DNA of 64,000 nt from Helicobacter valdiviensis (lineage in GTDB: Bacteria > Campylobacterota > Campylobacteria > Campylobacterales > Helicobacteraceae). The position numbers were made by a program, and so were the translations under genes. The notes under the pieces are model-generated. The model had not been told where the DNA came from and made no database searches. It saw only the letters and a list, made by a program, of their open reading frames with translations. The DNA lies in assembly GCF_003245365.1 (NCBI RefSeq), contig NZ_NBIU01000007.1, positions 1 through 64,000 on the forward strand, in the 5' to 3' direction. How positions within the stretch are numbered: position 1 is the first letter of the stretch; the number at the start of each line of letters is the position of its first letter. Below are positions 56,077 to 64,000 of the stretch, piece by piece.

Positions 56077-56115
56077 TAATGTAAGATTTTATATGTGTTT
56101 TAGATTTTAGAAAGC

Positions 56116-56130
56116 TCCTCCAAAGGAGGA
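56116..56130 (-). terminator. Terminator of the HU gene
   Basis: TCCTCC (56116-56121) pairs with GGAGGA (56125-56130) around an AAA loop, 8 bp after the HU stop codon. On the minus strand it is followed by GCTTTCT. Confidence 0.65.
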
Positions 56131-56137
56131 AAAGAAG

Positions 56138-56425
56138 TTATTTTTTTGCAGCTGCAACAGCGTCTTTAAGACCTTTTCCAGCTTTGAATTTTGGAACAAA
56201 CTTATCTTTAGTTTTGTATTTTTTGTTTGTTCCTGGAACTGTTCCTTCTTTACCTTTTTGAAGAACTGTTTCAAATTTACCAAAGCCTACAAGCTCAATG
56301 CTTTCTTTTTTAGCTAAAGCTTTCTCAACTGCTGCTACAAAAGAACTGATTGCTCTTTCTGCTTCTTTCTTAGTTTCAAACTCGCCTACTTCTTTTACTA
56401 GATCGACAAACTCTGACTTGTTCAT
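56138..56425 (-). CDS. hup: HU-family DNA-binding protein
   Basis: 95-aa histone-like protein that bends and compacts DNA. The family signature GFGKFETVLQKGKEGTVPGT (about 46-65) and the DNA-binding arm with GTVPGTNKKY are clear. A GGAGGTTCTAAAG ribosome-binding site precedes the ATG. Monocistronic, with its own promoter and terminator. Codon use is that of a highly expressed gene. Confidence 0.94.
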   Translation of the reverse strand: MNKSEFVDLVKEVGEFETKKEAERAISSFVAAVEKALAKKESIELVGFGKFETVLQKGKEGTVPGTNKKYKTKDKFVPKFKAGKGLKDAVAAAKK

Positions 56426-56461
56426 CTTTAGAACCTCCGTTTTTTAAAATAAAACATCGTT

Positions 56462-56467
56462 ATTGTA
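56462..56467 (-). promoter_or_regulatory. Extended -10 promoter of hup
   Basis: On the minus strand TGCTACAAT places TACAAT at 56462-56467, about 37 bp upstream of the start codon. Confidence 0.6.
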
Positions 56468-56553
56468 GCATAAAATTAGCACTTTGCAACAAATCTTAAT
56501 TAAAAATTTAAAAAATAACACCATAATTTTGCCTTCTTTAATAAAATTTACAC

Positions 56554-56559
56554 TACAAT
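56554..56559 (+). promoter_or_regulatory. -10 box of gap-pgi
   Basis: TACAAT at 56554-56559, 44 bp before the gap ATG, which has AAAGGAAT as ribosome-binding site. It diverges from the hup promoter. Confidence 0.55.
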
Positions 56560-56603
56560 CAAGCGTTTTTTCCATCTTTAAAAAATAATTAAAAGGAATT
56601 TTA

Positions 56604-57602
56604 ATGGCATTAAAAGTAGCAGTAAATGGAACAGGAAGAATTGGACTTTGTGTGTGTAAAATCTTAGCAGAAAGAGAAGATTTGGAGCTTGTAGCTATCA
56701 ACTCAACTACACCCATAGATACTCTTATTCATCTTTTAAAATACGATTCTGTGCATAAAAGTAGTGAAGTTACAAAAATAGATGAAAATACACTAAGTAT
56801 CGGCAAACAAAAAAATATTGCACTCATTAGCACAAGAGAAATCAAAGAAATAAACTTTGGAAAATATGGAGCTAAAGTAGTCTTAGAATGCACAGGTGCA
56901 TTTAATGATTTACAAAAAGCAAGTGCACACCTTTATGGAGGAATAGAACGCGTTGTTATTTCTGCACCCGCGAAAGATACTCCTACATTTGTTTATGGTG
57001 TTAATCACACAAAATATAATAATGAACCTGTAATTTCTAATGCAAGTTGCACTACCAACGCACTTGCTCCTCTTGTAAAAATATTGCATTCTAACTTCAA
57101 TATAGAAAGTGGCTTAATGACAACTATCCACAGCTACACAAACGATCAAAATCTAGTAGATTCTAAACATAAAGATTTAAGAAGAGCAAGAGCTGCTGCA
57201 CTCAATATGATACCTACTTCAACAGGAGCTGCCAAAGCTATTGGGCTTGTTATGCCAGAACTTGCAGGAAAATTAAACGGCTTATCCATCCGCGTTCCAA
57301 CTCCTGATGTAAGTTTAGTGGATTTAACTTGCATTCTTAGCAAAGAAGTAAGCAAAGAACTCATTAATGAAACTTTCTTACAAGCTTCCAAAAATGAGTT
57401 TAAAAATCTCCTTTTAATAGATGAAGACAAAAGAGTATCTGGTGATTTCATAGGTGATAGCCATAGCAGTATTTTTATTCCTGATTGCACTTTTGTTGCT
57501 ACACCAAATCACATAAAAGTGAGTGCTTGGTATGATAATGAGTGGGGATATTCTTGCCGTCTTGTAGATATGGCTTATTTTGTTGGAGAAAGCATTTGCT
57601 AA
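56604..57602 (+). CDS. gap: Glyceraldehyde-3-phosphate dehydrogenase
   Basis: 332-aa enzyme. The NAD(P)-binding NGTGRIGLCV is at 8-17 and the catalytic Cys149 in NASCTTNALAPL; SWYDNEWGYSCRLVDM is at the C-terminus. After the second strand it reads VAINSTTP, with Ser34 where NAD-specific enzymes have Asp, so NADP use or a gluconeogenic GapB-like role is possible (inference). The pgi start lies inside its last codons. Confidence 0.92.
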   Translation: MALKVAVNGTGRIGLCVCKILAEREDLELVAINSTTPIDTLIHLLKYDSVHKSSEVTKIDENTLSIGKQKNIALISTREIKEINFGKYGAKVVLECTGAFNDLQKASAHLYGGIERVVISAPAKDTPTFVYGVNHTKYNNEPVISNASCTTNALAPLVKILHSNFNIESGLMTTIHSYTNDQNLVDSKHKDLRRARAAALNMIPTSTGAAKAIGLVMPELAGKLNGLSIRVPTPDVSLVDLTCILSKEVSKELINETFLQASKNEFKNLLLIDEDKRVSGDFIGDSHSSIFIPDCTFVATPNHIKVSAWYDNEWGYSCRLVDMAYFVGESIC

Positions 57603-58864
57603 AACTTTGGGATAATTTCAATAACTTTCTTGGAGATAGGCCTAATCTTTTTGCACCCAAAAATTTAGAATTTTTCTTTAAAAAAGTGGTGAGTGAGAAA
57701 AGTAACGATTCTAGTGGCTATTACCACTTACCTTTTGCAAACTTAGATTATATTGACAACTATCTAAAACAAGAACAAAATTTTTTAGAAAAAATAAAAT
57801 GCCTTATAATTATAGGCATTGGTGGAAGTTCTTTAGGCGCTAAAGCAATTGATGCACTCCTTTCCCATCAAGCAAATAGAAAAAAAATCAAGCTCCGCTT
57901 TTTAGAACACACAGATCCTATTATGATTCAAAAAGAGCTTACAAGAATAAATCCACTAGAAACCCTTTTTGTTGTGATTTCAAAATCAGGTTTAACCATA
58001 GAAACCACTTCACTTTTTAAATTTATCTTAGCAAAATATAAGCTCTTGCAAGATGCTAATAAAAAACATCTTTTAGTCATCACCGATAGAGATTCTCCTC
58101 TTTCTTTATGGGCTAAGAGTGAAAAAATACAATATTTTTGCATTGATAAAAACATTGGCGGAAGGTTTTCTGTCTTAAGTGCTGTTGGCTTAATCCCTCT
58201 TGCACTCTTAGGTTATGATGTTAAAAAAATCCTAAAGGGTGCTGCAAATATTAGCCATTTATTTTTTGAAAACCCTACTAATTCCATTCTCAAAAAAGCT
58301 CTATTTTTAGCCAAAGGGGAAAATGCCTACCCCATTAATGTGCTTTTTTCTTATAGCAGTGTTTTTAGACATTTTAATTCTTGGTATGTCCAACTATGGG
58401 GAGAATCTTTGGGTAAATTAGACGCTTATGAACAAAGAAGAGGTTTAACTCCTATTGCACTTATTGGTAGCATTGATCAGCATTCATTTTTACAACTCAT
58501 CATGCAAGGCCCTAAAAACAAAAGTGTTACTTTTTTAAACATTGAAAAATCCTCGCAAAAATCCCTTTATATCCCAGATATTAGCCTAAAGGGGCTAGAG
58601 GATACAGACTTTGTCAATCAAGCCTCTTTTAACACTCTTTTAAAGCTCCAATGCCAATCTACAAAAGAAAGTATTATTTCTCAAGATGTGCCTGTAGATT
58701 CCATCTCTGTTAGCTTTTTAAACGAAGAAAGCGTTGGAAGTCTCATCTTTTATTATGAATTGCTTACTTCTTGTGTAGGTATTATGTTACATATTGATAC
58801 ATATAACCAACCCGGTGTTGAATTTGGTAAAAAAATACTAAGGGAAAAATTTACACACTCTTAA
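57596..58864 (+). CDS. pgi: Glucose-6-phosphate isomerase
   Basis: 422-aa isomerase, Campylobacter-type short form. Active-site segments are IGIGGSSLGAKAID, VISKSGLTIETTS, GGRFSVLSAVGLIPLALLG and QLWGESLGK. The first usable start is the TTG at 57596 (MLKLWDNF), with GGAG about 8 nt before it; it overlaps the gap stop by 7 bp. Its frame is open further upstream, but that would place the start deep within gap. No phosphofructokinase is in the window, so a gluconeogenic direction is likely. Confidence 0.88.
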   Translation: MLKLWDNFNNFLGDRPNLFAPKNLEFFFKKVVSEKSNDSSGYYHLPFANLDYIDNYLKQEQNFLEKIKCLIIIGIGGSSLGAKAIDALLSHQANRKKIKLRFLEHTDPIMIQKELTRINPLETLFVVISKSGLTIETTSLFKFILAKYKLLQDANKKHLLVITDRDSPLSLWAKSEKIQYFCIDKNIGGRFSVLSAVGLIPLALLGYDVKKILKGAANISHLFFENPTNSILKKALFLAKGENAYPINVLFSYSSVFRHFNSWYVQLWGESLGKLDAYEQRRGLTPIALIGSIDQHSFLQLIMQGPKNKSVTFLNIEKSSQKSLYIPDISLKGLEDTDFVNQASFNTLLKLQCQSTKESIISQDVPVDSISVSFLNEESVGSLIFYYELLTSCVGIMLHIDTYNQPGVEFGKKILREKFTHS

Positions 58865-58915
58865 ATTTTTTACCATATTTTTTACTTTTTTATACTTCCT
58901 TCACACTAAAAATTC

Positions 58916-58921
58916 TACAAT
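58916..58921 (+). promoter_or_regulatory. -10 box of pta-ackA
   Basis: TACAAT at 58916-58921, 31 bp before the pta ATG. AAAGGAATG is the ribosome-binding site. Confidence 0.55.
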
Positions 58922-58952
58922 AGATTTAACAAATCAAATAAAAGGAATGTAA

Positions 58953-59951
58953 ATGGGTTTTATAGAAGAAGTCAAAAACAAAGCAAAAGCAAATCTACAA
59001 ACCATTGTTCTACCAGAAACCAATGATATAAGAACGCTACAAGCAGCACATACTATTTTAAAAGAAAAAATAGCCAATCTTATTTTAATAGGTGATGAAG
59101 CACAAATCAAACAAGAAGCTAAGGATTTGAATTTAGAAGGTGCAACCTTTATTAATCCGCAATCTTGTGATGAGCTTGAAAATTATGTAGAACTTTTTGT
59201 TAAGCTAAGAGGACATAAAGGATTAAGCGAAAAATCTGCACGCGCAATGCTTTTAGAAAATCCGCTTTATTTTGGCGTAGCACTTGTTAAAAGCAAAAAA
59301 GCTGATGGTATGGTAGCAGGTGCAATCAACTCTACTGCTGATGTGCTTAGAGCCTCTTTACAAATTCTAGGAACTAAAAAAACTTCCAAACTTGTTTCTG
59401 CATTTTTTATTATGGTAGTTCCAAATTGCGAATATGGAGAAAATGGAGTTTTTATCTTCTCTGATAGTGGCTTAGTGCAAAATCCAAATGCAGAAGAACT
59501 AGCTTCAATTGCAATCGATTCTGCTTATAGTTTTAAGGCTTTAGTGGGTGCTGAACCTGTTGTGGCAATGCTCTCTCACTCCACAAAAGGAAGTGCAAAA
59601 CATCCTGATGTAGATAAAGTGATTGAAGCCACAGCACTCGCAAAGGCTCTTGATTCAAGCATTGCACTTGATGGGGAATTCCAACTAGATGCAGCAATAG
59701 TCCCAAGTGTAGGTGCTTCCAAAGCTCCCCAAAGCACTTGTGCTGGAAAGGCAAATGTATTAGTCTTCCCTGATTTAGATGCAGGAAATATCGGCTATAA
59801 ACTTGTCCAAAGACTAGCAAAAGCAGAAGCCTATGGACCTATTACACAAGGAATTAGTGCGCCAGTAAATGACCTCTCACGAGGTTGTAGTGCTGAAGAT
59901 ATTGTAGGTGTAGTAGCTATTACCGCACTTCAAGCACAGCAACAAAAATAA
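58953..59951 (+). CDS. pta: Phosphate acetyltransferase, short form
   Basis: 332-aa enzyme consisting only of the PTA_PTB catalytic domain, without the N-terminal regulatory domains of E. coli Pta (714 aa). Conserved segments are DGMVAGAINSTADVLRAS, VFIFSDSGLVQNPNAEELA and LVFPDLDAGNIGYKLVQR. It converts acetyl-CoA to acetyl phosphate. ackA follows 11 bp later. Confidence 0.92.
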   Translation: MGFIEEVKNKAKANLQTIVLPETNDIRTLQAAHTILKEKIANLILIGDEAQIKQEAKDLNLEGATFINPQSCDELENYVELFVKLRGHKGLSEKSARAMLLENPLYFGVALVKSKKADGMVAGAINSTADVLRASLQILGTKKTSKLVSAFFIMVVPNCEYGENGVFIFSDSGLVQNPNAEELASIAIDSAYSFKALVGAEPVVAMLSHSTKGSAKHPDVDKVIEATALAKALDSSIALDGEFQLDAAIVPSVGASKAPQSTCAGKANVLVFPDLDAGNIGYKLVQRLAKAEAYGPITQGISAPVNDLSRGCSAEDIVGVVAITALQAQQQK

Positions 59952-59962
59952 GGAGATAAAAA

Positions 59963-61165
59963 ATGGATATTTTAGTAATAAATTGTGGTAGTTCTTCTTT
60001 AAAATACCAACTCATCAATGCAAACACTGAAGAAGTTTTAGCAAGTGGAATATGCGATAGAATAGGAATTAGTGGTGGTTCTTTTAGCTATAAGGCAAAA
60101 AACAAAGATAAAATCACACAAGAAGTGGAGCTAAAAGATCATGAAGTAGCTATTGGGATTGTTTTAAATACGCTTATTGATAAAGATATAGGTATTCTCT
60201 CTTCTCTTAGTGAAATTAAAGCCATAGGACACAGAATTGTGCATGGTGGAGAACATTTTACAAAATCTGCACTTATTAATGAAGAAGTCATTAGACACAT
60301 AGAAGAATGTGCAGACTTAGCACCCTTACACAATCCCGCACATCTTCTAGGTATCAAAGCCTGTAAGCATTTAATGCCACAAACTCCTATGGTAGCTGTT
60401 TTTGATACAGCATTCCATCAAACTATGCCACCGCGTGCTTTTATCTATGGGCTTCCTTATGAATATTATGAAAAATATAAAATCCGTCGCTATGGTTTCC
60501 ATGGGACAAGCCATAGCTATGTTTCAAAACGCACTGCCGAATTTTTAGGTATTCGTTTAGAAAATTCTAAAATCATCACTTGCCATTTAGGTAATGGTTC
60601 TAGCATTTGTGCGATTGAGAATGGAAAAAGTGTAGATACAAGTATGGGACTTACACCGCTTGAGGGCTTAGTAATGGGAACTAGAAGCGGGGATTTAGAT
60701 CCTGCTATTATTGATTACATTGCCCAAAAAGAAAACAAAAGCACACAAGAAGTGCTAAATATTCTTAATAAAAAATCAGGGGTTTTAGGTATTTCTGGAC
60801 TTTCTAGTGATTTTAGAGATTTACTAGCAGCAGATGAAAAAGGTGATTTAAAAGCAAGATTTGCAAGAGAGGTTTTTGCCTACCGCGTAGCAAAATACAT
60901 TGGCTCTTACACAGCTGCACTTAGCGGGGTAGATGCCATTGTCTTTTGTGCAGGAGTAGGAGAAAATGCAAAATTCATAAGAGGAAAAATCGTTTCTCAT
61001 TTGCAATTTTTAGGAATCACTTTAGATGAAGAAGCAAACTTACAAACCGTAGGTAAAGAAGGTATTATCTCTACAAAAGATTCTAAGGTAAAAGTTTGCG
61101 TAATCCCAACCAACGAAGAATTAATGATTGCGCGTGATACTTTAGAGATTGTAAGTAAGCTATAA
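59963..61165 (+). CDS. ackA: Acetate kinase
   Basis: 400-aa kinase interconverting acetyl phosphate and acetate with ATP. N-terminal VINCGSSSLKYQL, the substrate segment VAVFDTAFHQTMP, RRYGFHGTSHSYV and the ATP site HLGNGSSICAI are present. Together with pta it forms an acetate switch operon. Starts at ATG after AAGGAGATAAAAA. Confidence 0.94.
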   Translation: MDILVINCGSSSLKYQLINANTEEVLASGICDRIGISGGSFSYKAKNKDKITQEVELKDHEVAIGIVLNTLIDKDIGILSSLSEIKAIGHRIVHGGEHFTKSALINEEVIRHIEECADLAPLHNPAHLLGIKACKHLMPQTPMVAVFDTAFHQTMPPRAFIYGLPYEYYEKYKIRRYGFHGTSHSYVSKRTAEFLGIRLENSKIITCHLGNGSSICAIENGKSVDTSMGLTPLEGLVMGTRSGDLDPAIIDYIAQKENKSTQEVLNILNKKSGVLGISGLSSDFRDLLAADEKGDLKARFAREVFAYRVAKYIGSYTAALSGVDAIVFCAGVGENAKFIRGKIVSHLQFLGITLDEEANLQTVGKEGIISTKDSKVKVCVIPTNEELMIARDTLEIVSKL

Positions 61166-61172
61166 GGACAAA

Positions 61173-61784
61173 ATGCAAGGCTACATTCTTCATACACAAA
61201 AGGTTAGAGAGGAAGATTTATTAGTAAAGGTGCTAAGTCCTAAGCAACTTTACACTCTCTACCGCTTCTATGGTGCTAGACATAGCATTATTCACTTAGG
61301 CAATAAAATTGATTTTTATATAGAAAAAGACTTAAGAGAAATTGGAAAATTGCGTGATCCTATCCATCTTGGATTTGCGTGGGAAAAAGAAATGCAAAAA
61401 CGCTATTTTTGGCAACAATTTCTAAAACTTCTCCATACACATCTAAAAGATATTAGCACACTAGAAGATTTTTATTTTAATCTCTTAGAAGAAGGCTCTA
61501 TGCGTCTTTTAAAGGAAAATCCCAAACGCACAATCTTAAATCTTTACATTAAGCTTTTAAATTTTGAAGGACGCAATAATTCCTTGCAAAGCTGTTTAAT
61601 CTGTGAAGGAATATTAAATGAAGAAGTTTGCATTACAAGAGGTTTTGTATGTGCACATCCTCATTGCTTAAAGGGAGAAATCCTAACTTTCTCCCATCTA
61701 GAAAATCTTTTTAACTTACAAATAGAACTTTTAGAAGACGATGAAGTTGATAAACTTTGGAATGTCCTTATGCTTGGGCTTTAA
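61173..61784 (+). CDS. recO: RecO, recombination mediator
   Basis: 203-aa protein with an N-terminal OB-fold (about 1-75; MQGYILHTQKVREEDLLV) and a Cys4 zinc motif CLIC...CAHPHC (about 140-165). It loads RecA with RecR in gap repair. Short like other epsilonproteobacterial RecO proteins. It starts 7 bp after ackA and its TAA stop overlaps the convergent hisA stop (TTAA). Confidence 0.8.
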   Translation: MQGYILHTQKVREEDLLVKVLSPKQLYTLYRFYGARHSIIHLGNKIDFYIEKDLREIGKLRDPIHLGFAWEKEMQKRYFWQQFLKLLHTHLKDISTLEDFYFNLLEEGSMRLLKENPKRTILNLYIKLLNFEGRNNSLQSCLICEGILNEEVCITRGFVCAHPHCLKGEILTFSHLENLFNLQIELLEDDEVDKLWNVLMLGL

Positions 61785-62488
61785 GCAAATTTTTTAAAAG
61801 CTTCTTTTAAGTCAATTTTGCCCTCATAAAAAGCCTTTCCTACAATCACTCCATCTATTTTTTCGCTTTGTAATCTCTCCAAATCCTCTAAACTTGAAAC
61901 CCCTCCGCTTGCAATCACAAAATGCCCACTTGCCTCTTTAATGCCTTTTGTAAAATCTACATTTACTCCACTTAGCATACCATCACAACTAATATCAGTG
62001 CAAATGATTCCCAAAATCTTACTTTCTTTAAACTCTTTTGCAAATTCTAGCGCTAAAATGCTCTCACTCTCTACCCAACCTTGCGTTGCTACATAACCAT
62101 TCTTTGCATCAATTCCAATAATAATAGGATAGTCTTTAGCCAAAGTTTTTGCCAAAGTAGGATTTTTTAACGCCATAGATCCTAAAATCACCCTATTTAC
62201 ACCAATATTTAGATATTCTTTAATCGTGGCTTCATCTCTTATCCCACCACCTACTTCTACTTTTAAATTTGTGTTTTGTGTGATACTTAAAATCACTTCT
62301 TTATTTTTAGGTGTTCCGCATATTGCACCATCTAAATCTACAATATGCAAAATCTCTGCTCCCATTCCTTCTATCAACTTTGCAAACTCCAAAGGGCTTT
62401 TATCATAGATTTTTGCACTCTCCATATCCCCTTGTTTTAGCCTTACAACATTACCTTCTTTTAAATCAATAGCGGGTATAATCTGCAT
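61781..62488 (-). CDS. hisA: Phosphoribosylformimino-5-aminoimidazole carboxamide ribotide isomerase
   Basis: 235-aa TIM-barrel enzyme of histidine synthesis. MQIIPAIDLKEGNVVRL carries the first catalytic Asp (Asp8), with VGGGIRDEATI and the second half-barrel IICTDISCDGMLSG. Normal length. 9 bp after hisH. Convergent with recO and overlapping its stop by 4 bp. Confidence 0.94.
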   Translation of the reverse strand: MQIIPAIDLKEGNVVRLKQGDMESAKIYDKSPLEFAKLIEGMGAEILHIVDLDGAICGTPKNKEVILSITQNTNLKVEVGGGIRDEATIKEYLNIGVNRVILGSMALKNPTLAKTLAKDYPIIIGIDAKNGYVATQGWVESESILALEFAKEFKESKILGIICTDISCDGMLSGVNVDFTKGIKEASGHFVIASGGVSSLEDLERLQSEKIDGVIVGKAFYEGKIDLKEAFKKFA

Positions 62489-62497
62489 ATATTCTCC

Positions 62498-63103
62498 TTA
62501 AATTCTCACAAAATTTTCTAAAATTTTTAAACCTACATCATGCGATTTTTCAGGATGAGGCTGGATACCAAAAACATTATCCTTTTGCACAATAGAAGAA
62601 AAAGAAACTCCATATTCACTAATTGCTAGTGCATTTTCCTGATTTTCTACATAAAAACTATGCACAAAATAAAGATAAAACCTCTCTTCTACTCCTGCCA
62701 ATAAAGGACTTTCTTTTATCTTTAAAACTTCATTCCAACCTACATGAGGAATTTTAAATCCTCTATCTAAAGCTTTATCAAAAGGTAAAACATCTCCTTT
62801 TAAAAAACAAAGTCCCTCACTCTCTCCAAACTCAAAACTACGCTCAAATAATAATTGCATTCCAAGGCAAATCCCAAGAAGAGGTTTTCCGCTTTTTACA
62901 TACTCTTCTAATGCTTCTTTTAATCCTCTTTCTTTTAAATGTAAAACAGCTTCTTTAAAAGCCCCAACACCTGGCAAAACCAAATGCGAACATAAAAGCA
63001 ATTCTTCAACTTCTCTAACTATCTTGGCTTTAGCTCCCACTTTCAAAAAAGCATTTTGCACGCTTGCAAGATTTCCCATTTTATAATCTACAATTCCAAG
63101 CAT
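62498..63103 (-). CDS. hisH: Imidazole glycerol phosphate synthase glutaminase subunit
   Basis: 201-aa class I glutamine amidotransferase. The nucleophile Cys is in LLGICLGMQLLFE, and the His-Glu pair in FGIQPHPEKS. It supplies ammonia to HisF (not in the window). An in-frame ATG at 63130 lies in the upstream gene; the ATG at 63103 has AGAGGAT before it and starts with the conserved MLGIVDYKMGN, so it is used. Probably cotranscribed with hisA. Confidence 0.92.
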   Translation of the reverse strand: MLGIVDYKMGNLASVQNAFLKVGAKAKIVREVEELLLCSHLVLPGVGAFKEAVLHLKERGLKEALEEYVKSGKPLLGICLGMQLLFERSFEFGESEGLCFLKGDVLPFDKALDRGFKIPHVGWNEVLKIKESPLLAGVEERFYLYFVHSFYVENQENALAISEYGVSFSSIVQKDNVFGIQPHPEKSHDVGLKILENFVRI

Positions 63104-63113
63104 ACAATCCTCT

Positions 63114-64000
63114 TTAATCTTTTCGTGCAAAAGCTGTAAATTTCACATAAATTGACAAGCCTATCAACAAAAGCGTAACCCCTACAATCAAATACACCGC
63201 ATAAATAATTTTTTCTGGCTCAATAATAGTAAATTTAAATACAAGCATTAAAGCTTCAATCGCTAATGCAATTACAATAGATCCTAAAAACCTTATCATT
63301 GTTTTATGCACCATTTTAGAATCTTGAGATTTTTGCCTACCTAATACTTCTTCTTCAAAAATTGCTCGCACCAAATCAAAAATTGCAAGTGAGAGTGTGA
63401 TTAAAATAGTTGCTTCAAACACATCTTTAATATCTAACCCATCAAATTTCTGCAAGGATCCAAACAAGCTAATCCCCCCTTTTACCAAAAGGAGTGCACA
63501 CACCATAAATAGAGCAAAAGACATCCCTGCATACATAAATTTTCTAAAATTAGAAAAAAAGCCAAAAAGTGGCATAGGACGCACAAGCAAACTTGTTTTC
63601 TCTAAAGGTATATCTAAACACACCACATACATAAGCTTTCCTTTTTCATTATACAAAGGATAAGCAGCACTAACAACTAGATTTCCACTTGCTAATGAGG
63701 GATAAGGATCGGTTAAAATACATTTTTTCTCTCTAACTGCACGATAAAAATATGCTCTATCGTTATGGTTTTCGCCCTTTTTGCATTGTAAATTTGCATC
63801 ACTACTTATAGCATCAATAGCTAGATTACCACTCGCATCCAACACATACAAAAGTTCAAAAAGCCCTACCTCTTTTTGTATCTTTTGCATTCCATCAATA
63901 ATCTTATTAAGTTCAATATGGGGCAAGTGATTTTTAATATTGCGTTGAAACAAAAAACATAAATAAGCGCGTATTTCATAACGCATTTCACTAAACTGCA
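63114..64000 (-). CDS. Cache/PDC-sensor-domain membrane protein (start at or beyond the window edge)
   Basis: The frame is open to the right edge; an internal ATG at 63986 gives 290 aa, while four more codons (QFSE) are visible before it. A Cache-type domain lies at about 25-135, with DRAYFYRAVREK, TDPYPSLASGNLVVSAAYPL and a closing VVCLDI. Four hydrophobic segments follow. The sensor domain is not preceded by a membrane helix in the visible part. No kinase, HAMP or GGDEF output is present, so the output is unknown. It lies 10 bp before hisH on the same strand. Confidence 0.7.
   Translation of the reverse strand, partial: QFSEMRYEIRAYLCFLFQRNIKNHLPHIELNKIIDGMQKIQKEVGLFELLYVLDASGNLAIDAISSDANLQCKKGENHNDRAYFYRAVREKKCILTDPYPSLASGNLVVSAAYPLYNEKGKLMYVVCLDIPLEKTSLLVRPMPLFGFFSNFRKFMYAGMSFALFMVCALLLVKGGISLFGSLQKFDGLDIKDVFEATILITLSLAIFDLVRAIFEEEVLGRQKSQDSKMVHKTMIRFLGSIVIALAIEALMLVFKFTIIEPEKIIYAVYLIVGVTLLLIGLSIYVKFTAFARKD

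Noticed and set aside
55854..56084. 76-codon plus-strand frame
   Set aside because: It reads through the antisense of tRNA-Arg and of the SIMPL gene; a chance frame.
1..64000. CRISPR array, insertion sequence or prophage
   Set aside because: No evenly spaced repeats, transposase, integrase or phage structural genes were seen on either strand.

Overview
The window comes from a low-GC epsilonproteobacterium, most likely a Helicobacter of the enterohepatic or H. pullorum/H. canadensis type (inference). The evidence is gene content and order: a di-haem fumarate reductase frdCAB, a hydABCDE uptake hydrogenase, fabZ-lpxA-clpX-mreB-mreC, nifU-like/unknown/murE, gyrA/unknown/flgR/asd, pgbA-like/glcD, and the epsilonproteobacterial pairs cetA-cetB and dba-dsbI. 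Genes for branched-chain amino acid and histidine synthesis (ilvBH, hisA, hisH) and an N-glycan-type pglK cluster argue against H. pylori itself.

Layout. 1-3.5 kb: the end of an autotransporter-like beta-barrel, then the CetA/CetB energy-taxis receptor and a FUSC-type membrane protein (minus strand). 3.8-14.8 kb (plus): a PglK-like flippase with three glycosyltransferases, a ThiF/MoeB enzyme with BioD, a NifS-like aminotransferase, and ilvB-ilvH-lpxD. 14.8-22.5 kb (minus): an antiporter, an LMW phosphatase, asd, flgR, an exported protein, gyrA and a degenerate trypsin-like protein. 22.6-25.2 kb: a cyclophilin, a broken toxin-antitoxin locus and an orphan exported protein. 25.2-27.5 kb (minus): nifU-like/unknown/murE. 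27.7-31.4 kb: frdCAB and tRNA-Ser. 31.4-33.2 kb: very AT-rich, gene-poor DNA with possible gene remnants. 33.2-35.4 kb (minus): exbB-exbD-tonB behind a Fur-like site, and rnhB. 35.5-50.4 kb (plus): pgbA-like/glcD, lipid A and cell-shape genes, the hydrogenase operon, and dba-dsbI. 50.5-56.4 kb (minus): a sugar phosphomutase, an amidohydrolase, MscS, a metal-ligand-less dihydroorotase homologue, a SIMPL protein, tRNA-Arg and HU. 56.6-61.8 kb (plus): gap-pgi, pta-ackA, recO. 61.8-64 kb (minus): hisA, hisH and a Cache-domain membrane protein running to the window edge.

How the genes fit together. Hydrogen oxidised by HydABC and fumarate reduced by FrdCAB form a menaquinone-linked anaerobic respiratory chain. 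CetAB steers the cell by energy state. gap/pgi without a visible phosphofructokinase suggests gluconeogenic use of the upper pathway, and pta-ackA supplies acetate/acetyl-CoA exchange. fabZ, lpxA, lpxD, murE, mreB and mreC serve the envelope.

Most of the window is ordinary core genome. The strongest anomalies are: FrdC has valine where the E-pathway glutamate normally lies; a PIN toxin and its upstream partner are both frame-disrupted; the DHOase-like protein lacks its metal ligands; a trypsin-fold protein lacks its catalytic residues; GAPDH has Ser where NAD-specific enzymes carry Asp; and the 1.8-kb stretch before tonB is unexplained. No CRISPR array, insertion sequence or complete undescribed system was found.
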